DNA from: Clostridium sp. UBA3947
GTDB lineage: Bacteria; Bacillota; Clostridia; Clostridiales; Clostridiaceae
Reading direction: 5' to 3'
Length of the DNA stretch: 17,556 nucleotides
NCBI GenBank assembly: GCA_002385545.1
Contig: DGDR01000118.1
Coordinates: 1 to 17,556, forward strand
Positions 1 through 6,380 of this stretch are shown piece by piece. The translations under genes were made by a program, and so were the position numbers. Below the pieces are notes generated by a model. It saw nothing but the letters and a program-made list of their open reading frames with translations, had not been told where the DNA came from and searched no databases. Each line of letters starts with the position of its first letter. Within the stretch, counting starts at the first letter, position 1.

Positions 1-71
1 AAATTAATTTATATATGTAAAGGAAGGGTAAACATCGTTATGCACTGGATTAAAATCTTAGGAAAATCCCC

Positions 72-100
72 TTTAAAAGGCTCTAGTTCTATTCTATAAT
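72..100 (+). promoter_or_regulatory. Candidate promoter for nth
   Basis: TTTAAA (72-77, 4 of 6) and TATAAT (95-100, perfect) are separated by 17 bases and lie upstream of the nth ribosome site AGGAGG (136-141). The -35 is weak. It overlaps the minus-strand promoter at 91-119, so the two could compete or be jointly controlled; this is inference from position only. Confidence 0.4.
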
Positions 101-119
101 AATAGAAAATGGTTGTCAA
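91..119 (-). promoter_or_regulatory. Leftward sigma-A-type promoter for a gene outside the window
   Basis: Read on the minus strand, TTGACA (119-114, a perfect -35) is followed after exactly 17 bases by TAGAAT (96-91, 5 of 6 match to TATAAT). Transcription would start near 84 and run left out of the window. No credible start codon with a long frame lies between 84 and 1 on that strand, so the gene it serves must begin beyond the left edge. It overlaps the rightward promoter candidate proposed for nth, which would make this a divergent promoter region. Confidence 0.5.
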
Positions 120-145
120 AATATTAATAATACATAGGAGGAATA

Positions 146-787
146 ATGAGAATTAAGAAATTAAATAGAGAAATCCTAGATATACTATATGAGATGTATC
201 CTGATGCTCACTGTGAATTAGAGCATGAGACTCCTTTTCAACTTTTAATAGCTACTGTATTGTCAGCCCAGACAACAGATAAAAAGGTTAATCAGGTTAC
301 TAGAAAGCTATTTAGCAAATATAAGAATCCCCAAGATTTTGCAGCTTTAGATTATGGGGATTTAGAAAAAGAAATAAAAGAAATAGGATTATTCAGAAAT
401 AAAGCTAAAAATATAGTAAATTTAAGCAGGGACCTGATAGCAAAGTTTAATGGAGAAGTGCCTAGAACCCATGAGGAATTGATGAGTTTACCTGGAGTAG
501 GCAGAAAGACCGCCAATGTGGTTTTAAGCAATGCTTATGGAATTCCTGCCCTAGCAGTGGATACCCATGTTTTTAGAGTATCAAATAGAATTGGACTGGC
601 TACTGCTTCAAATGTAGAAGAAACAGAAAAGCAGCTTACTAAGGAAATACCAAAGGATGAATGGATAAAAGCTCACCATTCTCTAATTTTTCATGGCAGA
701 AGAATTTGTAAGGCACAAAATCCTAATTGCGCTCAATGTGCCCTTGCTTCTAGGTGCAGGGAATATAAGAAAAATAACAAGAAATGA
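146..787 (+). CDS. nth: Endonuclease III (DNA glycosylase/AP lyase)
   Basis: Base-excision repair enzyme that removes oxidised pyrimidines and cuts the abasic site by beta-elimination. The 213-residue length is normal for the family. The helix-hairpin-helix reads LPGVGRKTA at about residues 115-123 and contains the catalytic Lys121; the catalytic Asp139 sits in AVDTHV. The C-terminus carries the four cysteines of the [4Fe-4S] cluster in the standard C-X6-C-X2-C-X5-C spacing (C188, C195, C198, C204). The start is the ATG five bases after a perfect AGGAGG. It is separated from the next gene by about 100 bases with its own promoter-like signals, so it may be monocistronic or only partly co-transcribed with ptsI. 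Nothing is missing or odd. Confidence 0.97.
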   Translation: MRIKKLNREILDILYEMYPDAHCELEHETPFQLLIATVLSAQTTDKKVNQVTRKLFSKYKNPQDFAALDYGDLEKEIKEIGLFRNKAKNIVNLSRDLIAKFNGEVPRTHEELMSLPGVGRKTANVVLSNAYGIPALAVDTHVFRVSNRIGLATASNVEETEKQLTKEIPKDEWIKAHHSLIFHGRRICKAQNPNCAQCALASRCREYKKNNKK

Positions 788-821
788 AAGGGAAGGATAT
801 TTGCTATCCCGTTAAGGAATA

Positions 822-850
822 TTGTAATTCATAGGCAGTTATCATATTAT
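822..850 (+). promoter_or_regulatory. Candidate promoter for ptsI-ddl-alkD operon
   Basis: TTGTAA (822-827, 4 of 6) is followed after 17 bases by TATTAT (845-850, 5 of 6), in the gap between nth and ptsI. A perfect TATAAT also occurs at 850-855 but has no -35 at a usual distance. The site is plausible but AT-rich sequence gives such matches easily. Confidence 0.35.
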
Positions 851-880
851 ATAATTATACTCTTAAATTCAATGTGTAAT

Positions 881-886
881 GAGGTG
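881..886 (+). promoter_or_regulatory. Ribosome binding site that sets the ptsI start
   Basis: GAGGTG ends four bases before the ATG at 891. It overlaps the upstream in-frame ATG at 879, which therefore cannot use it; this argues for 891 as the true start. Confidence 0.75.
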
Positions 887-890
887 CGTT

Positions 891-2522
891 ATGATAAAAG
901 GAATATCTGCTTCCTGGGGATATGCCATAGGTACTGTATTTATAAAGGAAGAACTTAAGTTAAATTTAGATACTAAGCGTTCTTTGAATATTGAAAATGA
1001 AAAGAAAAAGCTATTTAATGCTATAAAAATATCTAAAGGGCAAATTAGAGAGCTGAGGGAAAAGGTAGAAAAAGAAATTGGAGAAGAGGAAGCACGGGTT
1101 TTTGATAGTCATTATATGCTGTTAGAGGATCCAGAATTTCTTGTAGCAGTAGAAAAGGAAATGGTGGAGTTTGGGAAGCCTGCGGAAAACGCAGTAAATG
1201 ACGTAATTAATAGCTACATAGATACTATGTCTAAGCTAGAGGATGAATATTTAAAGGAAAGAGTGGCAGACATTAAAGATGTGGGCAGAAGACTTATAAT
1301 GAATATTACTGGAAACGTGTCCAAATCCTTTTCTAACTTAAAGGAAAATACTGTAGTAGTGGCTCATGACTTAACACCTTCTGATACTGCTCAGCTTGAC
1401 AAGGAAAATGTTATTGCCTTTTTAACAGAAGTAGGTGGATTAACTTCTCATACTGCAATTATGGCAAGAGCTTTGGAAATCCCAGCAGTTGTTGGCTTGA
1501 ATGATATTGTTTATAAGCTTAGAAATGGTGATAGGGTTGTAGTAGATGGTGTCCATGGAATAGTTATAGTAAATCCTGAGGATGATATTATAGAATTCTA
1601 TAAGGAAAAAATTAAAGAGTTTGAAATAGGAAAAAGAAAGCTTAAAGAATTAAAAAATAAGGTAATAATAGATTCAAAAGGGAAGCATATAGAAATATCT
1701 GCTAACATAGGCTCTACAGAAGAAATGGATAAGGTTCTTGAATATGGCGCTGATGGTATTGGACTATTTAGGACAGAATTCTTATACATGGATAGGGACT
1801 CTGTGCCTAGTGAGAAAGAGCAGTTTGAAGCGTACAAAAAAGTTCTTGTAAAAATGGAAAACAAACCAGTGGTAATAAGAACCCTAGATATAGGTGGGGA
1901 TAAGAGCATACCTTACATAAAAACTCCAGAAGAGATGAATCCTTTCCTTGGATATAGAGCTATTAGACTATGTCTAGATCGGAAGGATTTATTTAAGACT
2001 CAGCTTAGGGCACTTTTAAGAGCCTCTATTTATGGAAATCTAAAGATTATGTTTCCTATGATTAGCACACCAGAGGAGTTTGAAAAAGCTAAGGAAGTGC
2101 TGCAAGAATGTATGAAGGAGCTAAGGCAAGAGGGCATTGAGTTTAATGAAAATATACCTTTAGGTATAATGATAGAAGTACCTTCCGCCGCCATCCGGGC
2201 CGATGAGTTTGCTAAACTAGTTGACTTTTTCAGCATAGGAACCAATGATTTGATACAATATACCTTAGCGGTAGATAGAACTAACGAAAAGATTTCTCAT
2301 CTATACAATACCATGGACCCAGCAGTATTAAGACTTATTAAGTTTACTATAGATGCTGCCCATAAGGAAGGTAAGTGCTGTGGTATGTGTGGTGAGATGG
2401 CTGCTGATGAAAAAGCTATTCCTATATTGTTGGAATATGGGCTAGATGAGTTTTCAATGAATCCAGCATCTATTTTAAGAACCAAGCAAGTAATTCTTGA
2501 CCATATTAATTTAATGAAATAA
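891..2522 (+). CDS. ptsI: PTS enzyme I (phosphoenolpyruvate-protein phosphotransferase)
   Basis: Cytoplasmic first enzyme of the sugar phosphotransferase system: takes phosphate from PEP onto a histidine and passes it to HPr. The frame is open from 879, but the ATG at 891 is chosen because GAGGTG (881-886) lies six bases upstream and the protein then opens MIKGISAS, the typical family start; this gives 543 residues, normal for clostridial enzymes. The phosphohistidine is H187 in GGLTSHTAI. The PEP-binding barrel is complete: R294 (LFRTEF), R330 (VIRTLD), E429, D453 (SIGTNDL), and catalytic C500 (GMCGE). No ptsH or sugar-specific EII lies nearby, so HPr must be encoded elsewhere. It starts a probable operon with ddl and the alkD-like gene. 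PEP synthase and PPDK share the fold, but the length and the N-terminal HPr-binding region fit enzyme I. Confidence 0.95.
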   Translation: MIKGISASWGYAIGTVFIKEELKLNLDTKRSLNIENEKKKLFNAIKISKGQIRELREKVEKEIGEEEARVFDSHYMLLEDPEFLVAVEKEMVEFGKPAENAVNDVINSYIDTMSKLEDEYLKERVADIKDVGRRLIMNITGNVSKSFSNLKENTVVVAHDLTPSDTAQLDKENVIAFLTEVGGLTSHTAIMARALEIPAVVGLNDIVYKLRNGDRVVVDGVHGIVIVNPEDDIIEFYKEKIKEFEIGKRKLKELKNKVIIDSKGKHIEISANIGSTEEMDKVLEYGADGIGLFRTEFLYMDRDSVPSEKEQFEAYKKVLVKMENKPVVIRTLDIGGDKSIPYIKTPEEMNPFLGYRAIRLCLDRKDLFKTQLRALLRASIYGNLKIMFPMISTPEEFEKAKEVLQECMKELRQEGIEFNENIPLGIMIEVPSAAIRADEFAKLVDFFSIGTNDLIQYTLAVDRTNEKISHLYNTMDPAVLRLIKFTIDAAHKEGKCCGMCGEMAADEKAIPILLEYGLDEFSMNPASILRTKQVILDHINLMK

Positions 2523-2564
2523 ATATCTTATACTAAAAATTAGAGAAATAAATGGAGGGTAAAA

Positions 2565-3470
2565 ATGAAGATTGGAGTAATTATGGGAGGAATATCTTCA
2601 GAAAGAGATATTTCCCTAAATACTGGTAAGGAAATAATGGCTAATTTAGATAAGGAAATGTATGAGGTTGTGCCCATTGTAATAGATAAAAAAGAAGATA
2701 TATTTTCCAAGGCAAAGGACATAGATTTTGCTCTACTAGCCTTACATGGCAAGTTTGGAGAAGATGGAACTGTTCAAGCGGTGCTTCAAACAATGGATAT
2801 TCCTTATTCTGGCTGTAGCCCTTTAAGTAGTGCTGTTTGCATGGATAAGGATATGACTAAAAAGGTGCTTAAGGCTTCTGGTATCAATACTGCTAAATGG
2901 GTAATGGTTAATAAAGGAGAAGAGATAGATTATGAAGCTATTGAAAGTATTGGATATCCTTTAGTGGTAAAGCCTAATAGTGGAGGATCTTCTGTAGCTA
3001 CTGGCATTGTATACAATAAGGAAGAATTAGCAAATCTTGTTAATGAGGCCTTAAAGTATGATGATGAAGTAATGGTTGAACAATATATCAAAGGTGAGGA
3101 AATAACCTGTTGTATATTAGATGGTAAGGTACTGCCTACTATTGCTATCAGGCCTAAAAACAACTTTTTTGATTTTACATCAAAATATACTGATGGTGGC
3201 GCAGAAGAAGTTGTTGTGGAGCTTAAGCCAGATTTGCAAAAGAAGGTTAATGAAATGGCTTTAGCTTGCTGGAGAAGCTTAAAATGTAGTGTTTATGCTA
3301 GAGTAGATATGCTTATTAGAGAGGATGAACCTTTTGTTTTAGAAGCAAATACTCTTCCGGGAATGACTAAAAATAGCTTATTCCCTAAGAGTGCTGCAGC
3401 GGTTGGTATGACTTTTGCTCAATTATTAGATAAGATAATAGAGCTATCCTTAAAGGAAAGAGCACTATAA
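2565..3470 (+). CDS. ddl: D-alanine--D-alanine ligase
   Basis: ATP-grasp ligase that joins two D-alanines for the peptidoglycan stem peptide. The 301 residues match the usual short Ddl form. Seen: E13 in the N-terminal GGISSERDIS loop (D-Ala binding), the HGKFGEDG segment at about 61-68, the lysine/serine loop KPNSGGSS with S142, Y208 in SKY, and the metal-binding end R246 to N262 (ARVD then EAN). Y208 matches the E. coli DdlB Tyr216 that favours D-Ala over D-lactate; His or Phe there would mark a depsipeptide ligase, so ordinary D-Ala-D-Ala activity is expected. Small differences: SSVA in place of the common SSVG, and Phe at two positions (202, 204) that are Tyr in E. coli. GGAGGG lies five bases upstream. 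It sits 42 bases after ptsI and 24 before the alkD-like gene. Confidence 0.95.
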   Translation: MKIGVIMGGISSERDISLNTGKEIMANLDKEMYEVVPIVIDKKEDIFSKAKDIDFALLALHGKFGEDGTVQAVLQTMDIPYSGCSPLSSAVCMDKDMTKKVLKASGINTAKWVMVNKGEEIDYEAIESIGYPLVVKPNSGGSSVATGIVYNKEELANLVNEALKYDDEVMVEQYIKGEEITCCILDGKVLPTIAIRPKNNFFDFTSKYTDGGAEEVVVELKPDLQKKVNEMALACWRSLKCSVYARVDMLIREDEPFVLEANTLPGMTKNSLFPKSAAAVGMTFAQLLDKIIELSLKERAL

Positions 3471-3494
3471 AATTTAAAGTAAAGTGGTGAAACT

Positions 3495-4238
3495 ATGAAA
3501 ATTGAGGAACTAGGGCTTGTAGAGTGGAACGCTGAAGCATATAAATCCTTTATTGAGCTATTGAAGTCATATTCAGACGAAGCCTATGGGAAGTTTAATT
3601 CCAAGATTATACCAGATATAGGCTTTAGCTATTCTGTAAGGATGCCTGTTCTTAGAAAAATTGCTAAGCAGCTAGAAAAAAATAAGGACTTAGAGAGCTT
3701 TTACAATTTTGTTTCTGCAGGTAGCTCCTATGAAGAAAAGCTCCTTCAAGGTATGTTAATGCCCAAAATGAATTTTAAAAGCTTTTCTGATATGATTAGT
3801 AGCATAGATTACTATATTAAGAAAATAAATAATTGGGCTCTTTGTGATTGCTTTGTTTCTAACATTCAAAAACTAGTGGAAGGGAGTAAGGAAGAATTTC
3901 TTGCTGTGATTCCAAAGTATATAAAAAGCCCTGAGCCCTGGCCTGCAAGATTTGCTTTAGTTACCTTAAACAGTTATTATACAGAGGAAGCTTATTTAGA
4001 TTTTATATTTGATGCCATTCAAGCCTTAGTAAATCACGAGTATTATGTCAATATGGGTGTAGCTTGGCTAATAAGTACCTGCTACTTAGTCAATAAGGAA
4101 AAGACAAAGTGCTTTATTCAATCAGGAAAAATGGATGATTGGTGTATAAATAAATCCATTCAAAAGATTGTGGAATCATTGAGGGTATCCAAAGAGGAGA
4201 AAGAGGAGCTTAAGAAACAAAGACGGAAAAAAAGGTAG
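3495..4238 (+). CDS. AlkD-like DNA alkylation repair glycosylase
   Basis: A HEAT-like repeat protein of 247 residues, matching the DNA alkylation repair family (PF08713). In Bacillus cereus AlkD, which excises N3- and N7-alkylated purines without flipping the base, the key residues are a Trp, an Asp four residues on, and an Arg. The equivalents here appear to be W114 and D118 in NNWALCDCF and R152 in WPARFAL, so the protein is probably active. W191 in AWLIST may match another DNA-contacting Trp. The C-terminus is lysine-rich and could help bind DNA. The start codon follows a modest GTGGTGA ribosome site. It is the last gene of the likely ptsI operon and is followed by a strong terminator. Substrate range cannot be read from sequence. 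Confidence 0.85.
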   Translation: MKIEELGLVEWNAEAYKSFIELLKSYSDEAYGKFNSKIIPDIGFSYSVRMPVLRKIAKQLEKNKDLESFYNFVSAGSSYEEKLLQGMLMPKMNFKSFSDMISSIDYYIKKINNWALCDCFVSNIQKLVEGSKEEFLAVIPKYIKSPEPWPARFALVTLNSYYTEEAYLDFIFDAIQALVNHEYYVNMGVAWLISTCYLVNKEKTKCFIQSGKMDDWCINKSIQKIVESLRVSKEEKEELKKQRRKKR

Positions 4239-4258
4239 GAATATAATAAAAGGTATAT

Positions 4259-4296
4259 AGGACATTCTTAGTAGAAATACAGAGAATGTCCTTTTT
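4259..4296 (+). terminator. Rho-independent terminator of the ptsI-ddl-alkD operon
   Basis: A perfect 10-bp stem, AGGACATTCT (4259-4268) with AGAATGTCCT (4283-4292), a 14-base loop, then five Ts. It lies 20 bases after the alkD-like stop codon. Confidence 0.85.
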
Positions 4297-4326
4297 GCTT
4301 TTGAGAAACTGGTAGTATTTATAAAA

Positions 4327-4358
4327 AACTATGAATTATTATAACTATGCTGTATAAT
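4327..4358 (+). promoter_or_regulatory. Promoter with direct repeat upstream of the response regulator
   Basis: A perfect -10 TATAAT (4353-4358) lacks a recognisable -35. In its place is a 7-base direct repeat AACTATG (4327-4333 and 4343-4349, 16 bases start to start) covering the -35 region. This is the position expected for an activator site, so autoregulation by the downstream OmpR-type regulator is possible. That link is inference. Confidence 0.35.
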
Positions 4359-4388
4359 TAAGTAAAAAAAAGAAGTGAAGGCTAAATT

Positions 4389-5051
4389 ATGTTAGATATA
4401 ATAATTGTTGAGGATAACAAAGAAATTGCAACCCTCTTAAGGGATTTTTTAAGAAAGGAAAATTATATAATTAGTGTTGCTGAAAACGGTGAGAAGGCCC
4501 TGGCTTTATTTGAGAAATATGGTGCAAAGCTTATTATTTTAGATATAATGCTTCCTGGATTAGATGGATATTCTGTTTGTGCTAAAATAAGAGAAAGTTC
4601 CAATGCCCATATATTGATTGTTAGTGCTAAGACAGAGAAGGAGGATAAGCTAAAAGGGTTGAATTTAGGAGCGGATGACTATATAGAAAAGCCATATGAT
4701 ATTGATATTTTGCTAGCTAAAATCAAGGGAATCTTTAAAAGAAAGTATGGGTTAGACGAAATAGTAGAGGGCAATATAAAATTAAATACCGTTACCAATC
4801 GGCTTTATGTAGATGGCAAGGAGCTAGCTGTTACGGTGAAGGAGTTTGAACTATTGCGACTACTGATAGAAAATAAAGGTGTAACACTGAAGAAGGAATA
4901 CTTATTCAACACTATATGGGGAAGCGACAGCGAATCGGAAATGCAAACTCTAACTGTTCATATAAAATGGCTTCGACAGAAAATTGAAAAGGACCCAAAG
5001 CATCCAAAGCACATTATTACAGAGTGGGGAGTAGGATATAGATTTGAATAA
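4389..5051 (+). CDS. OmpR/PhoB-family response regulator
   Basis: DNA-binding half of a two-component system, 220 residues. The receiver domain (about 1-118) has the acidic pair E8/D9, the phospho-acceptor D52 in LDIMLPGLDG, the switch residue S79 and the conserved K101 in the KPYD turn. The C-terminal winged helix (about 125-220) has the family-typical VKEFELLRLL, the recognition region TVHIKWLRQKIEKDP and the closing GVGYRFE hairpin. It overlaps the kinase gene by 8 bases, so the two are translationally coupled. A ribosome site GTGAAGG precedes the start. The likely target is the ABC transporter just downstream, and perhaps its own promoter. Complete and normal in length. Confidence 0.94.
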   Translation: MLDIIIVEDNKEIATLLRDFLRKENYIISVAENGEKALALFEKYGAKLIILDIMLPGLDGYSVCAKIRESSNAHILIVSAKTEKEDKLKGLNLGADDYIEKPYDIDILLAKIKGIFKRKYGLDEIVEGNIKLNTVTNRLYVDGKELAVTVKEFELLRLLIENKGVTLKKEYLFNTIWGSDSESEMQTLTVHIKWLRQKIEKDPKHPKHIITEWGVGYRFE

Positions 5052-6267
5052 TTATAAAAAATTCACTATCGCAATTATAATATTTGAACTGCTTCTTATT
5101 TTAGGAGCCAATGTGTTAATTCATAGAACAGTTAAAGAGGAAAGCCACAGAAGCTACCTTGTAGAAATTCAGAGAGCTGTAAATGAAATGAAAAGTGGGA
5201 AAAGTGTACAAGATATTAGCCTTGATAAATACAAATCAATTGTAAGAATATCTGAGTTTAAGGCTAATCAATTTTGTAATAATGATTATAGAGTAGAAGA
5301 GGTTAACGGGCTTTTATACCGATTTGAATATACACAAATTAAGAACACAAGACCAATTTGGGTGGTTAATGGTATTCTTGCTACCTTTTTCTTAAGCACT
5401 GTGGTAATTGTAGTATATATTGGTAAAAAGGTTATTTACCCCTTTCATTCTATGAATTATCTGGTAGAGGAACTGGCGAAGGGGAATTTATCCGTTCCGA
5501 TAAAGGAAGAAAAGAGTAAGTTTTTTGGTAGGTTTCTTTGGAGTGTAGATATGCTTAGAGAAAAATTAGAGCAAGATAAGCTTAGAGAGATGGAATTTGT
5601 GAAAGAAAAGAAGACCTTAATACTTTCCCTATCCCATGATATAAAAACGCCTCTTGCTACCATTGATTTGTATACAAAGGCTCTCTTACAGAATTTATAT
5701 AGTACAGAGGAAAAAAGACTGGAAGTGGTGAAAGGCATTGAGAAAAATGCAGAAGATATTAAGAAATATGTAAATGAAATTTCTAAGGCGTCAAGAGAAG
5801 ATTTTTTAAGGTTTGAGATTGATAATAAAGAATTTTATCTAAGTGAATTAATGAAAGCCATAGAAAAATATTATACAGAAAAAATGATAAATAATTTTAC
5901 TAAGTTTATCATTGATAAAGTGGATGATTGCTTAATATATGGAGATTTAGATCGTTCAATTGAAGTGCTGCAGAATATTATAGAAAATGCTATAAAGTAT
6001 GGGGGCGGAGAAAAAATACACATTACTTTTGCAGATGAAGAGGAATGTAAGCTGGTTACTGTTACGAATACAGGCTGCAGTCTTCCTAATGAGGAGCTAA
6101 ACCATATTTTTGATTCCTTCTATAGAGGGAGTAACAGCGAAAAGGTGAAGGGTAGTGGCCTAGGACTATACATTTGCAAAGAAATTCTTCATAGAATGGA
6201 TGGAGATATATTTGCAAAAATATCTGGTAATAACTTTAAGGTAACGGTTGTGTTTAGAAAGATGTAG
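5044..6267 (+). CDS. Membrane sensor histidine kinase
   Basis: Sensor partner of the preceding regulator, 407 residues. It starts at a TTG inside the end of the regulator gene; AGGA (5033-5036) lies seven bases upstream, and no better start occurs before the first membrane segment. Two membrane helices (about 7-26 and 106-128) enclose an extracytoplasmic stretch of about 80 residues with no domain I recognise. A linker (about 129-185) leads to the H box SLSHDIKTPLA with H198, then the N box QNIIENAIKYGG (N315), an F-like box (FDSFYRG) and the G2 box GSGLGL (370-375). The G1 box is NTGCS rather than DxGxG, a common change in this group. The substantial external domain separates it from BceS-type intramembrane sensors. 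The signal is unknown. Confidence 0.92.
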   Translation: MNNYKKFTIAIIIFELLLILGANVLIHRTVKEESHRSYLVEIQRAVNEMKSGKSVQDISLDKYKSIVRISEFKANQFCNNDYRVEEVNGLLYRFEYTQIKNTRPIWVVNGILATFFLSTVVIVVYIGKKVIYPFHSMNYLVEELAKGNLSVPIKEEKSKFFGRFLWSVDMLREKLEQDKLREMEFVKEKKTLILSLSHDIKTPLATIDLYTKALLQNLYSTEEKRLEVVKGIEKNAEDIKKYVNEISKASREDFLRFEIDNKEFYLSELMKAIEKYYTEKMINNFTKFIIDKVDDCLIYGDLDRSIEVLQNIIENAIKYGGGEKIHITFADEEECKLVTVTNTGCSLPNEELNHIFDSFYRGSNSEKVKGSGLGLYICKEILHRMDGDIFAKISGNNFKVTVVFRKM

Positions 6268-6292
6268 TGTGGAATTCATGCTACATCTTTTT
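6258..6292 (+). terminator. Hairpin with U tail after the kinase gene
   Basis: A perfect 10-bp stem, AAAGATGTAG (6258-6267) with CTACATCTTT (6281-6290), loop of 13 bases, five Ts. The stem contains the kinase stop codon. It is AT-rich, so termination may be partial; some read-through into the ABC transporter genes is plausible. Confidence 0.55.
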
Positions 6293-6380
6293 ATACTGTT
6301 ATGCCCTAAATAGGATTTAAGGATTATTTAATATTTTTTGCAGTATAGTAAAGATAACAAAAGGACGAAGGGGGAACATT

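Noticed and set aside
1..99. Open frame on the + strand from the window edge to a stop at 97-99, possibly the end of an upstream gene, or a 19-codon ORF from the ATG at 40
   Set aside because: The composition looks unlike a conserved protein end, a strong minus-strand promoter overlaps its 3' part, and too little is visible to judge.
791..812. Small inverted repeat GGATA/TATCC after nth
   Set aside because: Only 5 bp of stem and no T run; not a terminator.
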